64,000 bases of DNA from Brasilonema sennae CENA114 (GCF_006968745.1 NZ_CP030118.1:3422674-3486673), one strand, 5' to 3'. Positions 26,828 to 36,777 are shown, numbered from the stretch's first letter. The notes: generated by a model from the sequence alone, not told the origin. A program made the numbers and translations.

Positions 26828-27976
26828 TTACTTTGATTTTTCTAGCCTAGCTAGCGCGTTCTCAGCTGCAGCCTTCTCAGCATCTTTCTTACTGCGCCCT
26901 TTACCTTGTCCATACTCTTTCTCTCCCACAACTACTTTAGCTACAAACTCTGGAGCATGAGAAGAACCACCTACTTGAACTGTGACATACTTGGGTGGTA
27001 TTTGAGTGATATTGCGTTGCACCCATTCTTGAAAGCGATTTTTAGAGTCTACATTTGAGCGAAACTCCACAATACTCTCAGGAACAGAGTCAAACAACGG
27101 TTCCACAACAGCACGTACTGCTTCACTATCATAATTGTTGTCTAAGTAGTAAGCGGCGATGACTGCTTCAAAAGTACTGCTGAGTAAATTAGGATTTTGG
27201 TAACCTCCTTCTAAAGTTGCACCTTTACCTAACCGCATTCTGCGATCTAAACCAACCTCAATTGCAAATTTTGCTAGTTGCTTTTCATCAACCAGTGCAG
27301 AACGCCGACGAGTTAACTCATCTTCTCCCTTTTCTGGGTAACGACGATAAAGGTATTCGCCACTTAAATAAGTCAGCAAAGCATCACCAAGAAACTCCAG
27401 ACGTTCGTTGTGTTCACCTTCTTGCGGGTTTTCATGGACATAGGAACGGTGTGTCAGCGCACGGATTAAAAGAGAAGTATTCTGAAAGTTTTGGTGTTTG
27501 ACAATGTCAGCCAATTTCTCTGTGTTGGAGTCTTTTTCGGCTTGTTTAGAAAAAAGTCTTTTTAAGACTTTTTGCAAGTCAAGTTCTACAATACTTGTTT
27601 CTGGTGCAGAGATAGCTTTCAGGAGTCGAGCGATCGTGTCTAAAGTGCGATAAGTGTCTTCAGTTGAAAAATGATATTGATCCGCCCAACTGTTAGTAAC
27701 TTCCATGAGTTCACTCACTAAAGCTCCCTCAGCGTAACCTAAATTTTTGCTGAATACCTGATTCCACTGTCCAATAATGACTTTTAATAAAGTAAAAACA
27801 TCATTACCTAGAATCTCTTCTGGGCTAAGCTTTATGGATGAGTTATCAGACATAGATGATGAGATAATTCTTAGCCAGCGCTCACCATAAACTTTTTGCA
27901 TCTCCCTTTTTACATAAGGGTACAATCCTTGATTTAAAAGAGTTAAACTTTTGCTAACTTGTTCGTGGTTGGTCAC
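26828..27976 (-). CDS. rnc: Ribonuclease III with N-terminal HEPN-like domain
   Basis: 382 residues, against about 225 for bacterial RNase III. Residues 160-300 are the endonuclease domain with signature HNERLEFLGDALL (189-201) and the distal acidic helix STFEAVIAAYYLD. Residues 310-382 are a double-stranded RNA-binding domain (NRFQEWVQRN ... KKDAEKAAAENAL). It cuts double-stranded RNA in rRNA and mRNA processing. The N-terminal about 130 residues resemble the Swt1-type HEPN domain (FTLLKVIIGQWNQVF, then STEDTYRTLDTIARLLKAI). The expected R-N-x-W-A-H is T94-N-S-W-A-D99, so its nuclease site is lost. GTG start. Converges on the kinase gene with 16 bp between stops. Confidence 0.92.
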   Translation of the reverse strand: MTNHEQVSKSLTLLNQGLYPYVKREMQKVYGERWLRIISSSMSDNSSIKLSPEEILGNDVFTLLKVIIGQWNQVFSKNLGYAEGALVSELMEVTNSWADQYHFSTEDTYRTLDTIARLLKAISAPETSIVELDLQKVLKRLFSKQAEKDSNTEKLADIVKHQNFQNTSLLIRALTHRSYVHENPQEGEHNERLEFLGDALLTYLSGEYLYRRYPEKGEDELTRRRSALVDEKQLAKFAIEVGLDRRMRLGKGATLEGGYQNPNLLSSTFEAVIAAYYLDNNYDSEAVRAVVEPLFDSVPESIVEFRSNVDSKNRFQEWVQRNITQIPPKYVTVQVGGSSHAPEFVAKVVVGEKEYGQGKGRSKKDAEKAAAENALARLEKSK

Positions 27977-28086
27977 AGCGATCTATGTATTTCAAGTAGT
28001 ATTTTTCAGGAGATTTCTTGAATTTATCTTCTTTAATTTTTATAATTTAGTGCTGTAAAAAAGTTTAATAATTATGAATACATTGA

Positions 28087-28182
28087 TAGGACTTACGCAT
28101 GAGTTCCGAATGAACTTGACTATCAGATTGCGCACTCCTCGTCGCAACGGGTGCAACTACCTTATTGTTGCGTAAGTCCTGA
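28087..28182. repeat. Fold-back repeat with GGACTTACGCA termini
   Basis: Inverted ends AGGACTTACGCA (28088-28099) and TGCGTAAGTCCT (28169-28180) flanked by GAT on both sides, interior about 70 bp. Typical small non-coding mobile repeat. The related motif CACTTACGCAC ... GTGCATAAG appears at about 29814-29896. The remainder of 27977-28369 shows only imperfect inverted repeats (28245-28315). Confidence 0.6.
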
Positions 28183-28369
28183 TTGATAATATTGCCGCTT
28201 CTTCAAAAAAATAATGAGCCGAAAAATGATCTAGAGCAAATAAGGAGCCAGATTTAAGAACTCAAGATTCAGAAATACATTTTCTAAACCCTAGCACCTG
28301 AATTCTGACTCCTCTATTTTGGAAGATTGCAGTCACGTTGTATCGTGGTTGCTAAATGACCAGCCGTAA

Positions 28370-29122
28370 TTACCGGCGGCGATAAGGCACTGCTTTCTCG
28401 TAATCAATGTTATAAGGCGAGATCCGTTGCGGAGGATTACCTGTTGGATTAATACTCTGAGCCATTGATGCAAACAGAGCTGGATCACCGGCTTTAGCCT
28501 GCTTGTCGGGTGGAGTGTAGCGACGTACAATGGTTTGCCAGATTATTTGGGGGAAGCCGAGTTGCGCACGATGGTATTCATCGTAACGCGGAGACTTGAT
28601 GTTGAATGGCAATTGGCTGGCTCCTGAGGGCAGAACCCGACGACGTTGGTAGGGAACAATGCTGTCACCAAAGTTCTCTAAGTATTCGTCGCTGTTGAGC
28701 AGATCATTGATGAAGCCAGCCCGACCTTTGGTTGCTACCACGATTGACCAAGCAATTTTTTCCCGTTCGCTGTAAACATCACGTCCCAAAATCCGTTGAA
28801 CACAATGCTCAACAAAGCGGTAGTTGCTGTTGAGGTTATAGAAGCTACCAGTGAAGGTTTTGGACAAGCACAATCCACGAATAAACTCACGGACGGTAAT
28901 CTGTCCACTGCGGAGCTGCGACTCCAAAAAACGCTCCCGATCAGAGGCAAAAGCATGGAAAAATATCTGACGGTAGGCTGCCTCGATTAAGTTATCTAGG
29001 TCAGTCGCAGAAAGTAAATTGTCAGTGGAGAAGATTCTAGGCTGTTCATCACCCGGAATTTCGTAGCCAGTAACACGATTATTTTGACTTAAAGGCGCAT
29101 ACTCTAGCAGAGGAATAGCCAC
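28370..29122 (-). CDS. cpcG: Phycobilisome rod-core linker polypeptide CpcG
   Basis: 250 residues. N-terminus [20 protein letters not shown] is the conserved CpcG start. Residues 20-170 form the PBS_linker domain ([57 protein letters not shown]). The C-terminal 70 residues are the core-binding extension ending EKAVPYRRR. It joins phycocyanin rods to the allophycocyanin core. The true start is GTG at 29122: GGAAG lies 9 bases upstream and the homologous N-terminus begins there; the upstream ATG adds seven atypical residues. It lies away from a cpc operon, as for extra cpcG copies in Nostocales. Confidence 0.93.
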   Translation of the reverse strand: MAIPLLEYAPLSQNNRVTGYEIPGDEQPRIFSTDNLLSATDLDNLIEAAYRQIFFHAFASDRERFLESQLRSGQITVREFIRGLCLSKTFTGSFYNLNSNYRFVEHCVQRILGRDVYSEREKIAWSIVVATKGRAGFINDLLNSDEYLENFGDSIVPYQRRRVLPSGASQLPFNIKSPRYDEYHRAQLGFPQIIWQTIVRRYTPPDKQAKAGDPALFASMAQSINPTGNPPQRISPYNIDYEKAVPYRRR

Positions 29123-29553
29123 GTTTAATAACTTCCTTCTCACTAAACTTTACAAGTTTTCCTCATCATAAGGGTAAAGTGACCTAAAGTTTTCAGGAAT
29201 ATGATAAAACATTACACTCCTTAATATTTAGATGAAAGCCTTATAATTAAATGCTTTCATCTCATGGAGATGACATCACTTTGGCACGTTTTGTTTGGGT
29301 GCATCTCGATTTTGATGAGTATCAAAGATGCTGCAAGCTGTTCAAAGTTCAAAAGCTTCTCGCTCAGAAGCATCTTAGCTTCTAAATACAGAATGCCACA
29401 AGTTGGTACATGAAACAAAGAATTAACATGGTCTCTAACCCGCAAATAATAAAAAGTTCATTCTGTGCAACAAGTGTTGATGGTTAAATAACAAAGTTTT
29501 CCTATGTGACTTTATTGGCTACAAATTGTCAAAACAGCATATGCATGGGGAGT

Positions 29554-29583
29554 TTGAAGCGTATATTTATTGTATTATATATT
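29554..29583 (+). promoter_or_regulatory. Candidate sigma-70-type promoter of an orphan transcript
   Basis: TTGAAG (29554-29559) is followed by a -10 candidate TATATA/TATATT (29576-29583) with 16-18 bp spacing. No gene follows before the hairpin at 29728. Confidence 0.35.
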
Positions 29584-29589
29584 ACGATA

Positions 29590-29774
29590 AATAGAGTATA
29601 TCTGCTGCATTGCTTGGTTTATACACTAAAGCTATTGTATCTGGCTCAAACCAGAAGCGCTATAAATACGGTTCCAATGTAATGTCGAGTATATTGCTTG
29701 ATATATTGATTCCAAACAACGCATTAGAAAACCGCTTGTTGTGTTGCTTTATGTAAGACACAAAAGCGGTTTTT
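29590..29774 (+). ncRNA. Candidate small RNA
   Basis: About 185 bases between a plausible promoter and a strong hairpin plus T-run, with no open frame of note, in the 826-bp spacer between cpcG and prfA. It does not contain the Yfr1 core. Equally possible: the hairpin is only the terminator of the ribosomal protein operon on the other strand. Confidence 0.3.
29728..29774. terminator. Strong hairpin, possible bidirectional terminator
   Basis: Stem AAAACCGCTTGTTGTGT / ACACAAAAGCGGTTTT (one bulged base), followed by TTTTT on the plus strand and TTTTC on the minus strand. On the minus strand it is 175 bases after the prfA stop and may end the ribosomal operon. Confidence 0.7.
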
Positions 29775-29948
29775 CATGATATTTAAAAGGCCGTAGCTAG
29801 TTATTAATGCAGCACTTACGCACTCAAAAGCCGAAACCCCGATTCCCGCTTCAAAAGGAGGGAATCTTAAAAGCCCCCATTTTAACTCTGTTGAAGGATC
29901 TCTTGTGCATAAGTTCTATAATGGAAAAAAAACTAGCAACCCTAAATA

Positions 29949-31049
29949 TTAACTATTAGCACCGGAAGCAGCGAGTTCTGCTAAGCGTTCTTGTTGATCT
30001 TGAGAAATACAAGCTTGAATAATGTGTTCAAGTTCCCCTTCTAGAACTGCGTTGAGCGAATAGTTTTGATTTAAGCGGTGGTCGGTGGCGCGGTTATCTT
30101 TGTAGTTATAAGTGCGAATCTTTTCAGAACGTGATCCTGTACCGACTTGCGATCGCCGCATAGAAGTCACAGCTTCTTGTTGTTCTCGCAACTTCATCTC
30201 ATACAGTTTTGCCCGCAGGATCTGCATTGCCCGTTCTTTGTTCTGCAATTGGCTGCGTTCTTCCGTACAGAAAATCCGGATACCAGTGGGTTTGTGGAAC
30301 AAGTCAGCGGCTGTTTCCACTTTGTTGACGTTTTGTCCACCAGCACCACCAGAACGAGCTGTGCTCATTTCAATATCCTTCGGATCAATGTGGATTTCTA
30401 CATCATCCACCTCTGGCATTATCGCCACAGTTGCTGTTGAGGTGTGAACCCGTCCCCCAGCTTCAGTGACTGGTACACGCTGCACGCGATGCACTCCAGC
30501 TTCAAACTTTAGCTTGCTGTATACGCTATCGCCTTGAATTTCCAAAATGGCTTCTTTAAAGCCGCCCATTTCCGCCAAGGACTCACTGACTAACTTCACA
30601 CGCCAACTTTGGCTGTCAGCATACTTTGAGTACAAACGTACTAAATCACCAGCCCAAATGCTTGCTTCATCACCACCAGTACCCGCACGAATTTCCAACA
30701 TGATGTTTTTATCATCATTAGGATCACGGGGTAGTAGCAAAATCTTCAAACGATTTTCTAACTGTTCTATTTTTTGCTCAAGTTCTTCAACTTCCAGGGC
30801 TGCCATTTCTTGCAGTTCTGGATCACTTTGAGATTCTTTGAGCACCTGACGCGCCCCTACGAATTCTTCCTGGGCGTTTTTCCAGGTTTCGTAGGTATCT
30901 ACCACTTCTTCCAAAGAAGAGCGTGCCTTTGCGATTTTTTGATACTCATCAGGGTTTTTGGCAGTATCGGGGTCGGCAAGGCGACGAGTCAATTCATGAA
31001 AAGTTTGTTCAACGGATTTTAGTTTCTCCAGCAGGTATGTTTCAGCCAT
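29949..31049 (-). CDS. prfA: Peptide chain release factor 1
   Basis: 366 residues. Recognises UAA and UAG in the ribosomal A site and triggers peptidyl-tRNA hydrolysis. The GGQ loop is in [15 protein letters not shown]; the stop-codon region includes [14 protein letters not shown]. Start placed at ATG ([10 protein letters not shown]), which fits the family N-terminus; the upstream in-frame GTG overlaps the AAGGAG sequence and cannot use it. Last gene of the ribosomal protein cluster, 104 bp after rpmE, as in other cyanobacteria. Confidence 0.95.
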   Translation of the reverse strand: MAETYLLEKLKSVEQTFHELTRRLADPDTAKNPDEYQKIAKARSSLEEVVDTYETWKNAQEEFVGARQVLKESQSDPELQEMAALEVEELEQKIEQLENRLKILLLPRDPNDDKNIMLEIRAGTGGDEASIWAGDLVRLYSKYADSQSWRVKLVSESLAEMGGFKEAILEIQGDSVYSKLKFEAGVHRVQRVPVTEAGGRVHTSTATVAIMPEVDDVEIHIDPKDIEMSTARSGGAGGQNVNKVETAADLFHKPTGIRIFCTEERSQLQNKERAMQILRAKLYEMKLREQQEAVTSMRRSQVGTGSRSEKIRTYNYKDNRATDHRLNQNYSLNAVLEGELEHIIQACISQDQQERLAELAASGANS

Positions 31050-31153
31050 GACGGATACAGTCACTCCTTAAAAATAGCAAATTTGCTTGAGCATTAAATA
31101 CAACAATCGACCCAGCTGATGCAGGGTCGTTGTTAACAGCTAAAGCCAAGCCG

Positions 31154-31393
31154 CTACTTTTTCCTTCTTCCGCCTTTGGATTGACCTTCCATCATGCCAT
31201 ATTTACGCAGGAAGCGTTCTACGCGACCTTCGCTGTCAATTATCTTCTGAGTACCTGTATAAAAGGGGTGGTTTCCAGACCAAACATCTACGTGCAATTC
31301 TGGCTTAGTAGAGCCAACAGTCATCACAAGTTGACCGTTACAGTAAACTTTTGCATCTGGATACCACTGGGGATGAATCTCTGGTTTCGCCAT
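31154..31393 (-). CDS. rpmE: 50S ribosomal protein L31
   Basis: 79 residues; begins [20 protein letters not shown] and carries [20 protein letters not shown]. The zinc-binding Cys pairs of the C+ form are mostly missing (only one Cys remains), as in C-minus or bacterial type variants. Surface protein of the large subunit bridging to the 30S. Lies 171 bp after rpsI. Confidence 0.93.
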   Translation of the reverse strand: MAKPEIHPQWYPDAKVYCNGQLVMTVGSTKPELHVDVWSGNHPFYTGTQKIIDSEGRVERFLRKYGMMEGQSKGGRRKK

Positions 31394-31564
31394 TTTTCTT
31401 TCCGTGGTCTATCTATACCAATTATAACTTTCAGGTTTTCAGGGGTTGTAGAACTTTGGATTTTAGATTTTTTTGATGATCATAGCAACCGCTGATCAAG
31501 GCTGGTGCACGCTAACTCACAAACATTTATCTGCGTCAAGGGTGCAGGAAAAATCCAAAATTGC

Positions 31565-31978
31565 TTAACGCTTAGAGTACTGAGGTGCTTTACGAGCTTT
31601 GTGCAAACCGTATTTTTTGCGCTCTTTTGCTCGTGGATCACGAGTCAGGTAGCCTTCGATTTTTAAAGGCGGACGGTTTTCTGGATCGAGTTGGCAAAGC
31701 GCACGAGCAACTCCCAAACGAACTGCATCTGATTGTCCAGTTAAACCGCCACCCTCAGCTTTGACAAGAATGTCGTATTCGTTTTCCAAGCCAAGAGTTT
31801 CTAGAGGTGCTTTGGCTAGGGAAATGTAGTTTGGGTTGAATTGGAAGTAAAGGTCTCCTGGTTTGCCATTGACAATCATTTGTCCAGTACCGGGAACCAA
31901 GCGAACCCGCGCGATCGCCGATTTACGACGACCTGTACCCCAATACATAGCACGACCGCTATTATCTGCTGCTTGCAT
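31565..31978 (-). CDS. rpsI: 30S ribosomal protein S9
   Basis: 137 residues with [19 protein letters not shown] near the N-terminus and the conserved C-terminal tail [14 protein letters not shown], which reaches the P-site tRNA. Start codon overlaps the rplM stop (TAATG), giving translational coupling with L13. Confidence 0.96.
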   Translation of the reverse strand: MQAADNSGRAMYWGTGRRKSAIARVRLVPGTGQMIVNGKPGDLYFQFNPNYISLAKAPLETLGLENEYDILVKAEGGGLTGQSDAVRLGVARALCQLDPENRPPLKIEGYLTRDPRAKERKKYGLHKARKAPQYSKR

Positions 31979-32439
31979 TAATTTTCTACTCCTGGAATGG
32001 TCTGAATTTGTAACTCTTTTGGTTGTTGTGCTGCATGGGGATGAGTTGGTCCAGCGTAAACTTTTAGCTTAGTAAACAACTGACGTCCCAAGCTATTTTT
32101 TGGTAGCATACCTTTGATGGCATGTTCCACAATTCTTTCTGGCAAACGTTGTTGTAGCTTGTCAAAGGTTTCGGTCTTCATTCCACCAGGACGACCGGAA
32201 TGACGACGGTAAAGCTTTTGTGTGCGTTTTTTACCTGTCACTTCTATTTTCTCAGCATTGACAACGATGACGAAATCACCTGTGTCCATGTGAGGGGTAT
32301 AGTGGGGTTTATTTTTCCCTCTGAGAACCATAGCGATTTCGCTTGCTAAGCGACCGAGGCGTTGGTTAGTAGCGTCTATGACGTACCAATCATGCTCCAT
32401 AGTTTTCTGAGGAGGAAGATATGTTTTGTCTGTTGTCAT
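31978..32439 (-). CDS. rplM: 50S ribosomal protein L13
   Basis: 153 residues: [38 protein letters not shown] and [19 protein letters not shown] are family hallmarks. Early-assembly 50S protein. The leader just upstream of the ATG consists of a 14-bp tandem repeat, so the ribosome-binding signal (AAAGGAC on the mRNA strand) is supplied by the repeat itself. Confidence 0.96.
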   Translation of the reverse strand: MTTDKTYLPPQKTMEHDWYVIDATNQRLGRLASEIAMVLRGKNKPHYTPHMDTGDFVIVVNAEKIEVTGKKRTQKLYRRHSGRPGGMKTETFDKLQQRLPERIVEHAIKGMLPKNSLGRQLFTKLKVYAGPTHPHAAQQPKELQIQTIPGVEN

Positions 32440-32494
32440 TTGTCTTTAGTCCTTTGTCTTTAGTCCTTTGTCTTTAGTCCTTTGTCTTTAGTCC
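32439..32494. repeat. Short tandem repeat, four exact 14-bp copies
   Basis: TTTGTCTTTAGTCC repeated four times without error, filling exactly the space between the truA stop and the rplM start. Related heptad-like strings (GTCATTAGTCATT types) lie in several other ribosomal gene spacers, for example 41555-41625 and 48060-48170. This is the STRR class known from heterocystous cyanobacteria. Confidence 0.9.
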
Positions 32495-33322
32495 TTATTG
32501 ACCAAAGATTAATTTGGGTTGGGTCTCAAACCAAATCTCTGGGGGAAACGGGAAATCAGGATAGCCGACTCGCAACAAGCATAACCCGTGAGCAGGTGCG
32601 GCATATTTCACTTCTTGACGTCGTTGATCTTTCCAAACGTCGGTGAAACTAGTTAGGGTGAGTTGTCTGCAACCAACTTGTACCAACATTCCTACTAATA
32701 GCCGCACCATACCATACAAAAATCCATCAGCCTGAATTTCAATATAAAGAAATGGTCCAGTGCGATAACACTCTGCTGCTTGTACTTCTACCCAAGAATG
32801 CTGGCGTGCTGAGTTTGCTCGACGAAAAGCAGCTAGGTGATGCTTTCCAATCAAAGGTTCCAGTGCTGCTTGAATGAGAGATTCATCCAAAGGTTCGTGA
32901 TAATAATGCCAACTAAAAGCGCTGGCAAACAAGTTCGGTAACTTTTCAGTATAGAACGTGTAACGATACCGTCGATAAATAGCACTAAAGCGAGCGTGCC
33001 AATTGTGATTTACTTGTGCGGAGGCTCGAATTAGTATATCTTTGGGCAAATAGCTGTTAAGAATGTTTGCCCATTTGTAAGCTGGTATCGGACTTGTGAC
33101 ATTAAAATGTGCCACTTGAGCAGCAGCGTGAACTCCAGCATCAGTTCGCCCTGCGCCGTACAGCGTGACTGGATGACCTAGGATATGAGAAAGAGCTGTT
33201 TCTATCTCTTCTTGGACAGTGCGTTGTTGCGGTTGGCGTTGCCAGCCATGAAAATGAGTGCCCAGGTATTGAATGACCAGGGCGACTCGACAAGTTTGTG
33301 TAGGCTGGTGGCTACTTAACAT
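32495..33322 (-). CDS. truA: tRNA pseudouridine synthase A
   Basis: 275 residues. Converts U38-40 of the tRNA anticodon arm to pseudouridine. Catalytic Asp in GAGRTDAGVHAAAQV; other family blocks are QYLGTHFHGWQRQP, RRYRYTFY and FLYGMVRLLVG. Soluble. Sits between rplQ and rplM in the usual cyanobacterial order. Confidence 0.95.
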   Translation of the reverse strand: MLSSHQPTQTCRVALVIQYLGTHFHGWQRQPQQRTVQEEIETALSHILGHPVTLYGAGRTDAGVHAAAQVAHFNVTSPIPAYKWANILNSYLPKDILIRASAQVNHNWHARFSAIYRRYRYTFYTEKLPNLFASAFSWHYYHEPLDESLIQAALEPLIGKHHLAAFRRANSARQHSWVEVQAAECYRTGPFLYIEIQADGFLYGMVRLLVGMLVQVGCRQLTLTSFTDVWKDQRRQEVKYAAPAHGLCLLRVGYPDFPFPPEIWFETQPKLIFGQ

Positions 33323-33395
33323 AAAATCAACTTGAGGCGGAAGTTAGAAGGATAAAATTTTCATCTGATCCTTCAGCATAAGTGCCTTCATCTGT

Positions 33396-33746
33396 TTAGA
33401 CGAGTTCGATGATTGCCATCTTAGAATTATCACCCCGACGTGGTACGGTATGCAGGATACGGGTGTAACCTCCTTGGCGATCGCTATACCGTGTGGGAAC
33501 TTGCTCAAACAGAGCATGAACCAGTTGTTTGTCGTATATATAACCGAGGGCTTGACGGCGTGCTGCTAAAGAACCCTCTTTCGCAAGAGTAATCATTTTG
33601 TCCACTTCAGAGCGTACTACCTTAGCTCGGGCTAAAGTGGTAGTAATTCGTCCATGACGAATTAATTCAGTGGTGAGCGCTCGCAACAGAGCGCGACGTT
33701 GGTCAGCTGGTTTGCTGAGTTTTTTGACTCCACAACGGTGACGCAT
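33396..33746 (-). CDS. rplQ: 50S ribosomal protein L17
   Basis: 116 residues: [20 protein letters not shown] with [19 protein letters not shown], and the C-terminal [20 protein letters not shown]. Lies at the peptide exit tunnel rim. Follows rpoA by 92 bp as in most bacteria. Confidence 0.96.
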   Translation of the reverse strand: MRHRCGVKKLSKPADQRRALLRALTTELIRHGRITTTLARAKVVRSEVDKMITLAKEGSLAARRQALGYIYDKQLVHALFEQVPTRYSDRQGGYTRILHTVPRRGDNSKMAIIELV

Positions 33747-33838
33747 AATCTTTGTGTTAGTTGTTAGTTGGTAGTTGGTAGTTATTAGTTGGTAGTTAGT
33801 TGTTTGACTAATTACTTACTACTAACGAATAACCAGTT

Positions 33839-34786
33839 TTAGGCGTGTTTATTAGCTCTTTCTGTTGGTAAAGTGATCCCCAAGCGTCGCTGTAAGGCTT
33901 CAACAACTTCTTCAGCTGACTTTTGACCAAAGTTTTTTATTTCTAATAGGTCTTCTTGAGTGTAATCCAACAAATCAGCTACCGAGTTTACTTGTGCTCG
34001 TTTGAGACAGTTATAAGCTCGTACTGACAGTTGCAACTCTTCGATAGGAATCTGAGCAGTTGGATCGTCTGGGATTTCTGCGCCTACATCTGGTATGTCG
34101 AGCGAGATCTCTTTCAACGGGTTAAACAAATCCACCAGTATAGTAGCGGCAGAGGAGAGTGCTTCTTGAGGGGTCAGACTACCATTTGTCCAAATTTCCA
34201 GTAACAATCTGTCTTTTGGTATTCCACTATCTCCACGAGTTTCTTCAACGCTGTAGTTGACTTTGCGCACTGGCATAAATATTGAGTCGATTTGGAGAAA
34301 GTCCAAAGATGTGGCTTCTTCACGACCCCGCTCTACAGTTCGATATCCTTTGCCTCTTTCAATCCGAAACTCCATTTCTAGCTTGCCACCTTCAGCGACA
34401 GTCGCTATATATTGGGTTGGGTCGATCACTTCTACTTCACTAGGCAAATCAAAATGTGCTGAAGTGACTGTTGTTGGACCTGTAACGAGTAAGCGACCAA
34501 TCTGGGGTTGAGAGGAATAGCTTTTAAGAATAACTTCTTTCATTTTCATCATCATTTCAAGCACATCTTCTCGCACACCATGAACGGTGGCGAACTCGTG
34601 TGACACGCCTGCAATCCGAACTGCAGTTACAGCTGTCCCCTCTAGGTTAGAAAGTAATACCCGTCTCAGGGCATTGCCAACGGTCGTACCTTGACCGCGC
34701 TCTAAGGGTTCTAAGACAAATTTACTGTGATTACTCCTATTGTCTTCAGTACTTGACTCTACACATTCAATTTGAAACTGCGCCAT
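33839..34786 (-). CDS. rpoA: RNA polymerase alpha subunit
   Basis: 315 residues. The N-terminal domain (residues 1-230) forms the dimer that nucleates polymerase assembly: FVLEPLERGQGTTVGNALRR. The C-terminal domain (about 245-310) binds UP elements and activators: VRAYNCLKRAQVNSVADLL, then NFGQKSAEEVVEAL. Start set at MAQFQIECVES because GGGAGG lies 7 bases upstream; a farther ATG adds six residues. Separated from rpsK by an unusual spacer of about 1.06 kb. Confidence 0.96.
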   Translation of the reverse strand: MAQFQIECVESSTEDNRSNHSKFVLEPLERGQGTTVGNALRRVLLSNLEGTAVTAVRIAGVSHEFATVHGVREDVLEMMMKMKEVILKSYSSQPQIGRLLVTGPTTVTSAHFDLPSEVEVIDPTQYIATVAEGGKLEMEFRIERGKGYRTVERGREEATSLDFLQIDSIFMPVRKVNYSVEETRGDSGIPKDRLLLEIWTNGSLTPQEALSSAATILVDLFNPLKEISLDIPDVGAEIPDDPTAQIPIEELQLSVRAYNCLKRAQVNSVADLLDYTQEDLLEIKNFGQKSAEEVVEALQRRLGITLPTERANKHA

Positions 34787-35843
34787 AGGGTCGCCTCCCT
34801 TCATATAAGGTTTTGCTAGCAGATAAATTTATTGTCTTGGGTGACACTCTCATTGTCGTGAAAACCGTCTTTACCAGCGTTCTCAAGGGGCAGTCCGACG
34901 CTCTTAGGGATTCGCCAGTGTCCTATGTGGGTAAACCCAACACAAGACTCAGATCTGCCAGGAGGGAAACATAGGTGCCGCACTGGTTTCACCAGTTGGC
35001 CAGAGTCAGCAAACCCGTCCAAGGGAAACCTCTTCAAGTCGAGCCTGGGCTGTGGTTCGGTATGCTCCTTTTTAGACGTTTTTTGGGTAGTTTTGCCGAT
35101 GGATCTCATCGCTGAATATCGTAGTTTTTCGTAGTTCAGCTACCCTTCTGCTAAGGCTGAGGGTGGTTTGGTTCACATTCACTACGTATCACTAGGTTTG
35201 TGAATGATCCCAGTTGTATTCTAACGAGCACCAACTGCATGCGGGTTTCTCCTATGTTCTAAGCCCTATGCCGTAGGCATAGGGCTTACACCAGTCACAA
35301 ACGTACACTAAACCTGGCACAGAGCACCTGCCGAACCACAACACAGTGGCAAGGACAAACAGTTGCACACCAGTACCCTTGATGAAACGGTTGTTTTCAT
35401 ACTCAGAGGAAGTTGTACAAGTAGTCCTTTCAAGTCGGCAAAGCCTTTTGCTAGTTGCTTGCCTTCGGGTTACCCTTTTGGAGCTTGCGCTCACCATGCG
35501 GCTCTGCCCTCTCGAATTTACTTAATGACCTCTTAAACGACGAGGTTTATCAAACTGTATGTCCAATGATGGTGAAGTTTGATCCCAAGAATTGCCAACG
35601 GAGAGTGATGGTGTTTTGTTTTTTGAAGTTTCAAGTTTTCAGGGGGAAGTTGCTCAATAGGACGAAAGGAAACTCTCTCAAGTCGGTGCCTTTCGTAGAA
35701 TCCTTATGCAACTAGCGTTTTCTCAAACTTCTCACCTTCACCCTATGGCTAACGCCACGCCTTACGGCTATCGGGAACGCCCGTCGCCGTGAGAGCGGAA
35801 ACACTCCTCATGCGCGCTGGAGTCACCGCTTCATAAGTTGTCT
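34787..35843 (-). other. Unusual 1.06-kb spacer between rpsK and rpoA
   Basis: Contains no convincing gene. The longest minus-strand frames (97 codons near 34816-35109, 81 codons near 35252-35497) have no recognisable domain. It is rich in structure: a perfect 12-bp hairpin AAGCCCTATGCC / GGCATAGGGCTT (35261-35287), small repeats such as GGAGCTTGCGCTC (35479-35491), and three TCAAGTCG-containing direct repeats (about 35034, 35430, 35678). Probably an inserted or decayed element, or a structured RNA, transcribed within the operon. Confidence 0.5.
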
Positions 35844-36242
35844 TTATACTCGGCGGCGCTTGGGTGGGCGGCAACCATTATGAGGAATCGGGGTAATATC
35901 CCGAATTAATGTAATTTCTAGTCCGGCTCCTTGAAGTGCCCGGATAGCTGTTTCTCGACCAGCCCCAGGACCACTGACCATGACTTCTATTTGGCGCATT
36001 CCTTGATCCATTGCTCGACGTGCTGCACTTTCAGCTGCGGTCTGGGCTGCAAAAGGAGTACCTTTTTTTGCTCCCTTAAAACCACTAGATCCAGCACTTG
36101 CCCAGGAGATAACATCTCCATTTTGATCGCTAATGGTAACAATGCTATTGTTGAAAGTAGACTGAATGTAAGCTATCCCGTTTGGAACATTACGTTTTAG
36201 CTTTTTGCTGCCGGATTTCTTTGCACTTTGTTGTCGCGCCAT
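35844..36242 (-). CDS. rpsK: 30S ribosomal protein S11
   Basis: 132 residues: [40 protein letters not shown], and the C-terminal [18 protein letters not shown]. Platform protein near the mRNA exit. Follows rpsM by 56 bp. Good agreement with family length. Confidence 0.96.
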   Translation of the reverse strand: MARQQSAKKSGSKKLKRNVPNGIAYIQSTFNNSIVTISDQNGDVISWASAGSSGFKGAKKGTPFAAQTAAESAARRAMDQGMRQIEVMVSGPGAGRETAIRALQGAGLEITLIRDITPIPHNGCRPPKRRRV

Positions 36243-36298
36243 ATCGCACTTGGTTAAATATTAAGGTTAAGTATTGCTGTAATTCAGCACAAAAACAA

Positions 36299-36679
36299 TT
36301 ACTTGGATGGGGCTTTCTTCTTACCAGCTACTGTCTGTCGTCTTCCTCGACGAGTTCTGGCGTTAGTTCGAGTTCTTTGTCCTCTCACAGGTAAGCCCAT
36401 GCGGTGGCGACGACCCCTATAAGTACCAATTTCAATTAGGCGCTTGATGTTCATTGCTTCCAAGCGCCTTAGGTCACCTTCTACTTGGTAGTTCTCTTCT
36501 ATTTCTCCCCTCAGAGCTGCTACGTCAGCATCACTCAGGTCTTTAATACGAGTATCAGGGTTGACACTCGTGGCTGCTAATATCTCTTTTGAAAGAGATA
36601 ACCCAATTCCGTAGATATAAGTTAGACCAATTTCAACACGTTTATCACGTGGAAGGTCTACTCCGGCAATACGTGCCAC
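36299..36679 (-). CDS. rpsM: 30S ribosomal protein S13
   Basis: 126 residues: [54 protein letters not shown] and a basic tail. Head protein contacting P-site tRNA and the intersubunit bridge. Typical length and position between rpmJ and rpsK. Confidence 0.96.
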   Translation of the reverse strand: MARIAGVDLPRDKRVEIGLTYIYGIGLSLSKEILAATSVNPDTRIKDLSDADVAALRGEIEENYQVEGDLRRLEAMNIKRLIEIGTYRGRRHRMGLPVRGQRTRTNARTRRGRRQTVAGKKKAPSK

Positions 36680-36777
36680 AACTCGTGTCTCCCTATTCCT
36701 TCAAACTAGTAGTGTTTTTTTTCACTCAGCAGTTATTTGAATAAATTTCCCTGATGAGTGTTCAGTTTTTCCTTGTG

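Noticed and set aside
29257..29445. 62-codon minus-strand frame upstream of cpcG
   Set aside because: No domain, no clear start signal, and the opposite strand has an equally long frame; most likely chance.
32439..32494. 14-bp tandem repeat as a CRISPR array
   Set aside because: Copies are directly contiguous with no spacers and match the short tandem repeat class of heterocystous cyanobacteria.
34816..35109. 97-codon frame in the rpsK-rpoA spacer as a gene
   Set aside because: No recognisable family, low-complexity start, overlaps direct repeats; kept only as part of the spacer description.
34787..35843. Group II intron in the rpsK-rpoA spacer
   Set aside because: I looked for a GUGYG 5' end, a domain V hairpin and reverse transcriptase motifs and found none that convince.
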